Assembly: GCA_019914945.1 (NCBI GenBank)
Contig: CM034099.1
Span: 21,850,704-21,914,703 of the forward strand
Length of the DNA: 64,000 nucleotides
Direction of reading: 5' to 3'
From: Typha latifolia
Taxonomy: Eukaryota > Streptophyta > Magnoliopsida > Poales > Typhaceae
Position 1 is the first letter of the stretch. Every line of letters begins with the position of its first letter. The position numbers and the translations under genes are program-made. Shown one piece after another: positions 1 to 11,230 of the stretch. The notes under the pieces were generated by a model that saw nothing but the letters and a program-made list of their open reading frames with translations, made no database searches and was not told where the DNA came from.

Positions 1-366
1 GGTAGTAACAAATGTCTTGGATTATAGAAAATGATAGGAAAAATAATCACAAAGTTAAGTTTGAGTCGTTTGACTTAACTCAGCTGTAGTTTATAAGTTG
101 GTATTTAATATTTATAGATAGAAAAGGAAACAAATTTCATCCTGCTCGCTGATGAGCAAGTAGCAACCCCCCCCTTTCACGGTGCCTCGTTTTTGACCTT
201 CTCCTTGTAGCATTAGATATCATAAATAATAAATAATTCCATCTTAGCATCACTTCTTTCCATATTTTCCATCTCTTTTTACGCCACCAAAATTATTGAA
301 ATCAGACAATTCCCTCTCCTTTCCTTCTCATTTCTTCTCCCAAGACGAACTCGAACGGAGTGTTGC

Positions 367-375
367 ATGGATTAA
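367..375 (+). promoter_or_regulatory. Two-codon upstream ORF in the receptor-kinase leader
   Basis: The first ATG downstream of the CT-rich leader (about 310-345) is followed by one codon and a TAA stop, 30 nt before ATG 405. Such minimal uORFs can lower translation of the main ORF. Whether it lies in the mRNA depends on the unknown transcription start. Confidence 0.35.
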
Positions 376-404
376 GGCTCAAAGAAGTATTCCGTAATCA
401 GGCG

Positions 405-2524
405 ATGGCGTATGGTCACCGCCCGATGGACTCATCGTTTCTTCCTCTCCTCTTCCTCTTCCTCTCTTCAATCCTCGCCGGAGCACAGGACATAACCTCC
501 GACCGCGCCGCACTTCTCGCCTTCCGAGAGGCCGTGGGCTCATCGCGGATGCCGAGATGGAACATCTCGGCTTCGCCCTGCTCGTGGACGGGCGTCAAAT
601 GCTCCGGCGGCCGCGTCACCGAGTTCCGCGTCCCCGGGAATAGCCTCTCCGGCGAGATCCCCTCCGGCACCATCGGAAACCTAACGGCGCTCCGAGTCAT
701 CTCTCTTCGCTTCAACTACCTCACCGGCACCCTCCCGTTGGATCTCGCCTCGTGCACGGAGCTCCGCGGCGTTCACCTCGAAAAGAATCGCCTCTCCGGC
801 GAGATCCCGCGGGTGATCTTCGAGCTCAAGCAACTCGTCCGGCTCAATCTTGCCGGGAACCTCCTGTCCGGCGGGATCCCGACGGAGTTGGGATCGCTGG
901 GTCAGCTCAGGACGCTCTACCTGGAGTACAACCAACTCAATGGATCGATCCCTGACATCAATTTCCCGAGTAGTCTAGCTTCCTTTAACGTTTCTTTCAA
1001 TCCGCTGAACGGCTCGATTCCGGCCGGCCTCCGCCGGTTCCCGAATAGTTCGTTCCTCGGCACGTCGCTCTGTGGCGAACCCCTCTCTCTCTGCCCCCAT
1101 GAGATCTCTCCGGCTCCGCCGCCGACGAATTCCCCGACAACGAGTAAGAGTAAGATCTCCGCCGGCGGGATCGCGGGGATCGTGATCGGATCCGTGATCG
1201 TGTTCTTGATCCTTCTTGCTTTCATCTTCCCCATCTTCCACAGGCGGAGGGAGCGGAGAGACAAGGCCCAATACTCAAAGGCGGTGCCGCAGATGGGGTC
1301 GCCGAGCAATGATGTGGTGCCGCCCCCGCTTCCTCAGCAGCGCGTCTCGGCAGCGATGCGACCGGCGCCGCCGGTGGTGACGACGACGATGGGGACTTCG
1401 AGCAGTGGTAAGAAGCTGGTGTTCTTTGGAAGCGAGCCTAGGGTTTACGACTTGGAGGCTCTCCTGAGGGCGTCGGCGGAGGTGCTGGGTAAGGGGACGT
1501 TTGGGACGGCGTACAAGGCGATGCTGGAGATGGGAGTGGCAGTGGTGGTGAAGCGGCTCAAGGACGTCAATATCCCGGAGAAGGAATTCAAGGAGAGGGC
1601 CGCCGCCATCGGGGCTGTCAACCACCCCAATGTGGTACCACTCCAAGCCTACTACTATAGCAGGGATGAGAAGCTTCTTGTCTATGACTTGGTCGATAAG
1701 GGAAGCCTCTCCTCCTTACTCCACGGTAAGCTTAATTTCTTTCCTCTCTTAACTCTTCGTTTCATACTATTAAGTTATTTTAAGTTTTTCCCATCCCAAT
1801 TCTATTTAAAGGTCTATCGATAATTTTTGTATAAAAGACTAAACTATAAAACATAAATCTGACATTTTTTATCGTATAATTCTGAAGAATAAATTTCATA
1901 TTGAATAGAAATAAAGATAATTATGACACGCTCTTCGTCAATTCTACAGGGAACAGAGGAGTTGGCCGTACCCCACTTGATTGGAACACGAGATACAACA
2001 TCGCTCTCGCCGCCGCCCGCGGCCTCGAACACATCCACTCCGTCGGTCCCGACTTCTCCCACGGCAACATCAAGTCCTCCAACATCCTCCTCGCCCAATC
2101 CTACGTCGCTCGCGTCTCCGACCACGGCCTCGCCTACCTCGCCGGCCCTGCTTCCCAACCCCAACGCACCTACGGCTACCGCGCGCCCGAAGTCGTCGAC
2201 GTCCGCAAAGTCTCCCAGAAGGCCGATGTCTACAGCTTCGGCGTGCTCCTACTGGAAATCCTCACCGGCAAAGCACCACAACACAGCGTCGTCAACGACG
2301 ACGCAGTCGATCTGCCGAGGTGGGCCGAGTCAGTCGTAAGCGAGGGGCGGACTCCAGAAGTGTTCGACGCTGGGCTCGAGAGCTTGCAGAATTACCTGCA
2401 GGAGATGTCGCGACTGCTGCAGATTGCGATGGAATGCACAACCTCGTTTCCCGACAGCCGTCCGTCAATGGACAAGATTGTGGTACGGATTGAGCAGATT
2501 CGCGGGTCGACGACCACAGCGTAA
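405..2524 (+). CDS. LRR receptor-like protein with inactive kinase domain (RLK902/RKL1-like)
   Basis: Two exons, 405-1725 and 1950-2524, joined across a GT-AG intron so that a split Gly codon is restored; 631 residues from ATG 405 or 624 from ATG 426. The ATG 426 start puts a hydrophobic signal peptide right at the N terminus, so it may be the true one. Seen in order: signal peptide, LRRNT region with the CSWTGVKC motif, about five LRRs, a Pro/Ser-rich juxtamembrane stretch, a transmembrane helix (about residues 245-272 from ATG 426), a basic stop-transfer RRRERR, then a kinase fold. The glycine loop GKGTFG and lysine K376 are present, but the catalytic HRD is HGN (471-473) and DFG is DHG (491-493). 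The family is plasma-membrane pseudokinases that act as signalling scaffolds or co-receptors. The exact ligand or partner cannot be told from sequence. Confidence 0.93.
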
Positions 2525-2905
2525 CAACCGCTCTGTGCATGACATTTTGACCGAGTACCACGTCATGGATTTGTACTTAATTCTTTGATGGTTAGTCCAA
2601 AGGTTGGTTTGTTTGTTATTCTTGGGTTTCTATTCGTTCTGGAAGACTGTTGTTTCAATCCTTGATTCTTCGACATGGTTTTCGGTCTATATACGATGTG
2701 TATTTGTAAGTTATTTATGCTGTATTCCTAATCTTCTTCTTTTTCCAACTCTTGAGAGATTTCATTATAGCTAATTCTTTGGGCGATCATGTCAATAATA
2801 TGAATTGCAGTACTGCTTCTGTTTGATTTTGTCTGGAAACTGGTTGCAAATTTACGTCATTAGCTTCTATTGGAACTTCTAGTATCCAGCTTCTGGGACT
2901 GGATG

Positions 2906-2956
2906 GAGGAGTTATAATAACTATTGGATGGACTCCAATAGTTATTATAACTCCTC
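2906..2956. repeat. Perfect short inverted repeat (23-bp arms, 5-nt loop)
   Basis: Left arm 2906-2928 and right arm 2934-2956 are exact reverse complements, separated by TGGAC. The arms start and end with GAGGAG/CTCCTC. It lies about 380 bp after the receptor-kinase stop, so it could be in the 3' UTR or just beyond it. It may be the tip of a foldback element, a palindromic duplication or a hairpin RNA; nothing chooses between these. Confidence 0.85.
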
Positions 2957-3868
2957 TTGTATCAATCACATGAGTTGGGGTCCCATGTCCCAATCATGAT
3001 GTCGTGCGAGCAAGAATGCCAGATTGCCTTATATCTTTTCCTACATAGACTAGTGGATTTTTTGATCATGCAACGTGCTCATCTGTTAATTAGGCAAAAT
3101 TAAAGTTGATTATATGCTTTAGGAATTAAACTACCCCTAGGTTTTATTAATGCGTAAATCAGGCCGGTTCTGTTCCAACAATCTTATATTAACGAAACTT
3201 TAGTAATATTTTAGCCCAACAACACTAGATTTATATCTCGACAGTTCACAAATTGGACAGTTCAACTTGGAAGTGGTACCTTTCCAGGACTAATTCCCTT
3301 GCATAGATATGCTAATAATTCCGGAGGAACTAAGATATCCTAGATGTAATGATCTGGGTTGCATGCACGACATTTTATCTTAATAGAAGGGAAGCTTCCA
3401 CAGTCGCAATTATAAAATTTCTCCCAATTAAAAAAGAGAAAAGGAACACAAGAAGCATCCGAGTAGTTTCATTATTAGAATGAAGAGAGGAGTAGTTGCA
3501 TCTAAACCATATTATATATGGTGCATAACCAAGTATAACTTAAATACTTTATTATAAGGCGTATACTCGTTATATACCATTTTTCCAACTGCACTCGGTT
3601 TCTTCTATTGGACTCGATCGTTGAGTTGGGAGCCACAAACTTTTTCTTTCTACTACTTACTAAAGCTTAATATGGCTTTAGATGTGGACGGACATGCACT
3701 CCACGGCATAGGATAGGCCAAGATGTGACGCTTTGAGATTGTTGCACTCTCGCATAAGAAAAGGAGCAAACGATTTGTTCACCGTTGTGTTAGCTCACAC
3801 TAAAGTTTAAGAACATCACCAAACTTTCTCGTAGTATTTAGAAACATTTACTATCAAAATTTGTTCTA

Positions 3869-3890
3869 GATATATATATATATATATATA
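3869..3890. repeat. (TA)n microsatellite
   Basis: About eleven uninterrupted TA units, 100 bp before the pectinesterase pseudogene fragment. Confidence 0.95.
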
Positions 3891-3990
3891 CCACTTTGAT
3901 GGGAAATAATTTCCTAACTATACTTCCATATAAACCACAAATTCTTATAAACAGACTCCATCTCCACCTATATTTTATCCTAGTAGTTTT

Positions 3991-4194
3991 AGAACATATC
4001 TTGGTCGGCCATGGAAGAAGTATATATTCGAGGACAGTGTTCATAAAGACCTCTCTTTTGGTAGCGTCATCGATCCAAAAGGGTGGGGCGGGACCTTTGC
4101 TTTGAGTAGTTTGTATTATGGAAAGTAGTATGAATACTGGAGCTGGGTTAGTACGATTCTGGCTTGTGGTGTTCCTTTTAGATATGGTCTTTGA
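3991..4194 (+). pseudogene. Pectinesterase C-terminal pseudogene fragment
   Basis: Translation from 3991 gives TYLGRPWKKY, then GSVIDPKGW and FALSSLYYG, the C-terminal pectinesterase block that holds the active-site Arg. It aligns residue by residue with [19 protein letters not shown] and FALSTLYYG of the intact gene at 6914-8960. Just after YYG there is an in-frame TAG and a one-base shift, after which MNTGAG can be read. About 40 codons are then missing, and a final block ending GVPF..GL-stop (4163-4194) matches the intact gene's last residues. No N-terminal pro-region or first catalytic motifs were found upstream. It is a decayed relic of a tandem duplicate. Confidence 0.85.
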
Positions 4195-5826
4195 TTGTCG
4201 TGGTTAAAAGTTGTAGAAGAAACTGGCGTGGATTAATGTATGCCTAAGTTATTGTTACGTATTAATTTTGGGCCCGAATTGCTCTGTAAATATAATGCAT
4301 GGCTCTTTTGGGCTTAGAAAGGATGGTAACAATTAGGGTGGGCCGAAAAATTCTGGCCCAACACGAACCATAGCAAATTAAAGTTTGACATCAGCAAAAT
4401 ATGTGCATATATACCCATTATTTATCCGAGTTTAGGAGTGACATAGTTGCCTACAGTCCAATGGAAGAGATAGAATGACCCACCCTTTCCCACAAGTCTT
4501 CTACTTGCTTATAATAGCAAGCATCTTAATAAATTAAAATACAATATCAAGTCCTAGGACACAACAAAATACATCGAGAAGATATATATACACTAAGGAC
4601 CTAATATCAACATACGGTTCCATCGTGATCTGACCGTTATAGGTACACAACTATGTAAATATCTAAAAAGCTAGAGAAGAGTCCAAATATTCAATAGAAA
4701 GCTACCATGAAAATAGAAAAATAAGTTAAAATACAAAAACAAGTCAAGAAGCAAAATTAAGAGCCTAACTAACACCTATGACCAGAGGCAGAGTGAGATT
4801 ATCGTTGACAGCTTGGTGGATGGGTTTGAAGGGGAAGATATCAACGGAGGAGAAAGATGTTGACTATGGTCAGCAGACAATGGTGAGGTGGAAGTGACTG
4901 CGAACAACGATGAGGTGGAGATCGGCGATGAGTAGCAAGGGAGGGGGGAGATTAGCAATGAGTTAGGAGGAAGCAATAAAAAACTGCACCAACGATGAAT
5001 GTTGTAAAGAGTACAATATGAAAATGGAGAAGGTAGAGTGTGGGGCAGACGATGACAAGTGAGGGAGAGGCGGACGAAACTAACAAAGAGAGATGCTTAG
5101 GAGGGGGAAGGAAAGAGGAGGATCTTGCTGGTGGCAAGGAAATTAATGACCCTCTAAAGGAAGTGGAGATAACCTACGCTAAACCTCAGCAAAGCTAGGG
5201 CCAAGTGAAAATAAAATGAATGAGAGAACTATTGCTTAATTTTACACGCACCTCATCATATCTTTTGTTTTATTGTGCATATTGACTCCCTAAATTATAA
5301 AAATATATTATACTCTAGTTGTTAGCAAAAATATCAAATAAGTTATTTTACCCTCAAATTAATTTTTTCCTCTAAAATAAGAATAAAATGATCCTTAATG
5401 GGTCAAAATTTAATTACATTATATATACTCACATGTTTTTTTAACAAAAAAAAATATATCAATAACTAAGATAAGAGACATTTCAAAAGTTTTCGAGAAT
5501 CAATATGTCGTAAAAAATACATATAGGAATTCATATGAAAATAAGCAACATGGTGTCTAGGTGTAAGTATCCCTAAATTTTTATTAAAGTCATCGTTTCT
5601 TGCTAGGATCTCATTTGATGCAAGGTAGCATGATGGAGAGTGCAATCATTCACAAGTTTTTTTTTTCTTTTCTATACTTAAAACATTATTCACAAGTTGT
5701 TCACAGGTGCATCTTGTCTGTATCCAGTAGACACGTCGGATTGTCCCCCCAAATTGCATTGATTAAAATGCTTCATATTGAAAGAAATCTATGGAGCCGT
5801 CAAGAATGCTGTGAATCTAAGACCGT

Positions 5827-5860
<34 letters not shown>

Positions 5861-6840
5861 TGAATTAAAAAGATCATGTAAATGATTTGGAAGTAATATA
5901 TGAATCTGGTCTTCAGGAAGTAGAATAATTAACCATCTAAGACTTATCCACTTGTGCATTAAATGTGCTGTTCATGAACTTTGAAGTCAAATCTACTAGA
6001 AGTACGTCATTGTTAAGCCTCAATTATTAGATTTAGCTCCTTATGGATTAAGTTTGTGAAATCCTCATGTGTGGAAACGGGTTATAGCTACGTACAAATG
6101 ATCACAGGGTTAATTCTTTGGCCATTTACTGTAACAGAGTCTCTTAATTAGTGCTGCTGCGGTTATACTTCTCTCAATAATTGACATCAGAATTCGTTTA
6201 GTATTAATTAATGTGGACTAATACACATGCTTAAGCTTTTTTGATTCGACCAAATTTCGATATGCAAATCGAATTTTTCTTCCAGTGCTATTTTGACTTC
6301 TAATATGTTGCGATTAGAATTCCCTATTCTTAAGAGTACAAGGGTTTGGATCCTCTCCAACCATGAGAGAAAAAGCCAATAAGAATAAAAAAAAAATACA
6401 AACTATGTTCTATTTTTATGTTGACCAAGTACGTGGCAATATGGGACCATGCATGGTTTGCATTTATCTAATTGCATGTTGGAACAAAAGTCCAAGGTAT
6501 ACGAGTCTCCTCGCAATAGACGTACCAATTAATATAGATTGGGTGGGTATACTTGCTTCATGGTCCCCCTAGCCATAGTGTGCAAGAAAAACAAAATAGT
6601 TTCAAATGACTCCTTAATTATGAGATCATGACTCCTTATCTTACAAACCCTTGATGCTTTGGCCTTCACCAAAAATCTATGGATAATTCAACGGGACAAT
6701 CTATTTGCATACAAGTTACAAGTCCACAATATCCAAATTCAAAAACAATCAATTAATATAGGTAGCTATGCATGATAATATTCAAACACCACCAAACCAA
6801 TGTTAATGATGTAGAACGCGTCATATTTGTAGGTCTCACG
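4195..6840. other. Intergenic region upstream of the pectinesterase gene
   Basis: No coding region recognised. About 4790-5130 is unusually purine-rich on the plus strand (GGAG/GATGAG-like), unlike the AT-rich surroundings. A (TA)n tract followed by CACA lies at 5828-5857. The remainder is AT-rich with short spurious ORFs. Confidence 0.5.
5828..5857. repeat. Compound (TA)n(CA)n microsatellite
   Basis: About twelve TA dinucleotides run directly into a short CA tract. Confidence 0.9.
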
Positions 6841-6843
6841 GCC

Positions 6844-6852
6844 TATATAAAG
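6844..6852 (+). promoter_or_regulatory. TATA box of the pectinesterase gene
   Basis: TATATAAAG lies 62-70 nt upstream of the ATG at 6914, a normal plant TATA-to-start distance allowing a 5' leader of about 35-40 nt. No other TATA match as good is close by. Confidence 0.7.
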
Positions 6853-6913
6853 GATCCAATCCTCTCCCACTCCAATCATCCAAAGTTAGTTTTCCAATCG
6901 TTGTAAGTTTCAT

Positions 6914-8960
6914 ATGGCTAAGCTGTTACAACTTCTCTTTGCCCTATGCCTCCTTGTGACCATTAAGGTTGGAACTAGTGACTCAATACTATCTTGTAGC
7001 CAAACTCCTTATCCTCAAGTTTGTAGCTCGATGCTAAGTGGTAGTCCTTTGTTTGTCCAAGCCAAAACCCAAACTGGATTCCGTGACTTGATCCTCCAAG
7101 CAACCTTGGACCGAGCCATGCTAAGCCATAAGGTTGCGTTAGCCAAGGATCTTGGCTCGTTTGATGACCGAACTAAGCAGGCATGGCTTGATTGCTTAGA
7201 GTTATCTGAAGACACCATTAGCCAACTTAGCCGTTCGATCTCTTCTACGTCTAGTGATGATGCTCAAACGTGGCTAAGTGCTGCGATTGCCAACCAGCAA
7301 ACTTGTAGGAATGGCTTCCTTGATCTCGATTCTCCTTTCCAATTCCTATCATCACCCTTCCTAGCTAGCAACATAACTGAATCGCTTAGCAACTCATTAG
7401 CCGTCAACAAGGCAATGGAAGTGGCTAAGGTTTCCGGCAATAATCGCCGGTTGCTCTCTGATGGCTTCCCGAGGTGGGTCTCGGCCGCGGACCGTAAACT
7501 TCTACAGTCATCGTCAGTGAAGGCAAATATAGTGGTGGCGAAAGACGGCTCCGGCGACTACACGACCATCTCAGCCGCCGTGGCGGCGTCGGCGAAGCTG
7601 AGGGGCGGCTCCTCGAGATTCGTGATATATGTGAAAGCTGGTGTTTACAATGAGAATGTAGAGATTACGAAATCGATGAAGAATCTCATGATGGTGGGAG
7701 ATGGAATTGATGCTACTGTTGTTACTGGGAGTAAGAACGTGCAGGATGGCTCAACAACTTTTAGGTCTGCCACCTTTGGTGAGTTCTTTAAACCTATTAC
7801 CATCTCTTTCGTATATAAATATATGATTTTCTTATCTATGAGAAAAAAAAAGTATATAACAGTCGAGCTCTAAAATATGTTACACACGATAACTAACCTA
7901 ACGACTTTATACGTCACTCTATTAAAATTCTATAACTTCACTACTTACCTTATTACGTTGTCTTTATCGTTAGAATTTTTATTTAGAAAAGTACAATTTA
8001 TCCTCCTGTGATTAGGTCGAAATTGAGTCTCTATCTAAACTTTCATTTATGTCACTTAATAATTCCTTGTGATTTTGACCTACTCAATAGACATTATCTT
8101 TAATATAAAAGAAAAACAAAATGCTCATTTTGATGTATAACAACTAGTTGGTAAAAATGAATTATTTGTAAAAATTTGTCTTACACTTCTTTCATTTAAA
8201 AAAAAGAAAAGAAAATTCTTCTCTTTTTTTCTTTCTTCATGATTTTGATCTCTTTCTCTTGGTTTTAGCTATCGTCGGCGACGGCTTCATCGCCCGGGGC
8301 ATGACCTTCCAGAACACGGCCGGGCCGCAGAAGCACCAGGCGGTGGCGCTCCGGTCCGGCTCCGACCTCTCAGTCTTCTACCAGTGCAGCTTCAAGGGCT
8401 ACCAAGACACCCTCTATGTCTACTCCCAGCGCCAGTTCTACCGCAACTGCGACGTCTACGGCACCATCGACTTCATCTTCGGCGACGCCGCCGTGGTTCT
8501 CCAGAGCTGCAATATCTACGTAAGAAAGCCTCTAAGCAACCAGAAGAACACCGTGACGGCGCAAGGCCGCACGGACCCTAACGAGAACACCGGCATCTCG
8601 ATCCACAACTCGGTGATCACGGCTGCGTCGGACCTCAGGCCGTCGCAGGGCTCGGTTAAGAGCTACCTCGGCCGGCCGTGGCAGAAGTACTCGAGGACGG
8701 TGGTGATGAAGACGTCGATCGATAGCGTGATCGATCCGGCCGGGTGGCTCGAATGGAGTGGAAGCTTTGCTTTGAGCACCTTGTACTACGGAGAGTACAT
8801 GAACACCGGCCCGGGGGCCGGCACAAGCCGGAGAGTGACGTGGCCAGGATACCGTGTTATAACGAGCGCATCGGAGGCCGGTAGGTTCACCGTGGGGAGC
8901 TTCTTGGGAGGGAATTCATGGATTCCGTCTACGGGAGTTCCTTTCACTTCTGGACTTTGA
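6914..8960 (+). CDS. Type-I pectinesterase with N-terminal inhibitor-like pro-region
   Basis: Exons 6914-7778 and 8269-8960 join in phase (a split Ala codon) to give 518 residues. The enzyme removes methyl esters from homogalacturonan in the cell wall, yielding pectate and methanol. Seen: signal peptide (residues 1-22), PMEI-like four-Cys pro-region (about 25-170), and two basic processing motifs RRLL (178-181) and RKLL (194-197) for subtilase cleavage. The catalytic domain begins about residue 204, with GVYNENV, HQAVAL (Q312), YQDTLY (Q334, D335), GTIDFIFG (D356) and YLGRPW (R424), so all family catalytic residues are present. The Asn that usually follows DFIFG is Asp here. A decayed copy lies 2.7 kb upstream. 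The first exon is AT-richer than the very GC-rich second exon. Confidence 0.96.
7779..8268 (+). other. Pectinesterase intron
   Basis: 490-nt GT-AG intron (GTGAG donor, TTTTAG acceptor), strongly AT-rich with T-tracts. Its position just before the VGDGF motif is the usual conserved intron site in type-I pectinesterases. Confidence 0.9.
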
Positions 8961-11230
8961 GATGATTTTATTATCTTAATTAGTGAACTAAAGGTGTAAC
9001 AGTAATTATCTATTTGTCTGGTAAGTATTCTTACAAGTCAAAGGTGCGAATAGGTTGATTAGTAATTACAGATATATGTTCATTGTGTATAGGGTTCAAA
9101 GTGAAAGTACTTAAGTGTTTATTTGTCATGAAATTAGAGTTGTATATGAATACTATTCTCTTATTAAAGTCAATGTTATGGCTCTTCTCTTACAGCATGG
9201 GCATCAGTCAAAATAATTGATGGATTAATTAGATGTAATGCTACGTCCTGCACCCACTTGGCTGGTAAACATCTCGTAAAAGACCCACCAACCTCATAGA
9301 CGTATTGCTATTACTAGGGTGTTGCTAATAGCACGCATGGAAATTAAGATACTCGAGAAGATATAACTCTCCAGTTGTTAACAAGTTGCAATCAACTGAC
9401 GAATAGTTCAAAATTTCCAATCAATGCATCAAACTGGGACCTTTCTGCTCAAATATTATATATATATATATATGTTATAAAGTCTAATTCCCGAGTGAAC
9501 TATTGATCTTGATTTTTTTCTCATCTTTTTGCTCACGTCTAGTACTGCAGTCTGCAGACATTAACTCATCAAGTAGTACAGATGGATGTGTGTTAGATGG
9601 AGGTAGCTAAGCTAAGAAAGTATATCTACATAAAATATAAATGACGTACGGTATAAATTGAAGATAAGAAACCCGATACGCATTTTCTATTTCATTTGTT
9701 GGATGAGCAGTACTTATGCAGTGCTCATCATGAAAACTTCAATTAATAGAGTGGCTTGCTCCTTATATTTTTCATATTTAAGTATGATAAGTGACACCCG
9801 ATATTTATATATATTACATTCGGACAACTTTAATTAAGGTTATATATGTTTGACTGGTATAAATATTATAGATTCTTACAGAATACTATTCGTTACAGGA
9901 GCAATGCATTTAAGGAGTCCAATATAATTATTATCGTGGCAAGAATAATCAGCAAAGTTCAGCCACATTCATAAAATAGTACGTGGCACTTCTATAGAAG
10001 TCATAGGCTAGATTTGACCAATTAATGGATTCGTAAATTAAGAAGAAAAAATCGAGGTAGATAGACGTCGATCACTTTCGTTGATAAGGACGCATGCGGA
10101 CTTGACACCAGCAACAAGTAGACGGAAGAACTGAAGTGCCTCCGCCTCTCCTTTCTTTCTACAGATAAGAGCTGGATGGATATGGATTGACAAAGAGTTC
10201 ATATAATTAGGGACAAAGATGTGTAGGGTTATTAGTTTAGAGAGAGACAGAGAGAGAGAGAGAGAGGACACCCAACCGATGGATAGATGGGCCGTAACAA
10301 ATAAGTACACATTAAAGATGTAGATGGATGCGTGATCTGACCTCTTTCTTATGCCTATCCATGTCTCCAGGATAAGAGAGATGGTGGTTAGGTTGCTCCC
10401 TTTAGATTCTTAGAGTTGTTGACAAAAATATATCTATATTTTATTTATTAATTAAAATAAATCACTCTTAAATATAAATATTAAAATAGAAAATAGTAGT
10501 CCCAAGTAAAATATTAATAAAATAAATATTTTATTAAGCAAAATGTTAAGTTTAGCAACGTTTTTATTAAAACACTTTAGATAATATTTTATCTCTTAGT
10601 TTAGAACAGTTCAGCATTTTAATTTAGTATACAGTAAAATAAATCTCATTTAATATTTAAGTTTAAGTGTTATATATTTTAATAAATAAAATTTAAAATA
10701 TAACTAGTTTGGTCAAAATCTCTAGATCTTTAAAGGCATAGCTGGCGACTACTCTATAGCCAATCCCCTGGATAGACCTGAGTCCATTTAGACATCCCAT
10801 TTGAGCGGGATGTTCAAATAAAATGTCTGTTACTCAGAAGTTTCAATTTAAATAATATATAAAAGTTTTAGCTTTTTCCCGTGTACGGGCTGCTGACATC
10901 CTATGAAAGAAAGCTTTACATGCAATCGTACATGCCCATCAGACTAACTTCTAAGCGTACCCTCCTGGAAGTTACATATCTGGGAAATCTGTATTTAGAT
11001 CAGTACCCAAATCAAATAATTTGGCAAGTCTTGGTTGCTGCGGCAAACAATCATGTAGAGTATGATTTAGTTGAGCCCATCCTGGGGCTACCTAAAATGA
11101 GAATGTGAATTTGCAGGAAGAGAGGCAAAATTATAATCGCATTAATAACGTTATGGTAGAACAGTAAATACATCTAAATTTACAACATTTTCTCTACCAG
11201 AACAGTAAATACATTTAAGTTAATTAACAA
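8961..11230. other. Intergenic region between the pectinesterase and RAD4 genes
   Basis: No gene recognised. Holds short TA (about 9455-9472) and GA (10239-10266) microsatellites. About 10430-10700 is very AT-rich with ATTTTATT/AATAAAAT repeats that may be a decayed small transposon, but I could not define ends. The two flanking genes converge on this spacer. Confidence 0.5.
10239..10266. repeat. (GA)n microsatellite
   Basis: Run of AG units with one GAC interruption. Confidence 0.9.

Larger units (their letters stand above)
2525..3985. other. Intergenic region, no gene seen
   Basis: Spacer after the receptor-kinase gene. AT-rich with stops in all frames. It holds a perfect 23-bp hairpin (2906-2956, listed separately) and a TA microsatellite (3869-3890). 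No other structure recognised. Confidence 0.6.

Noticed and set aside
3896..4105. ORF starting at 3896 as a small intact gene
   Set aside because: Its second part is simply the pectinesterase relic read in a frame different from the family frame; the first part has no match.
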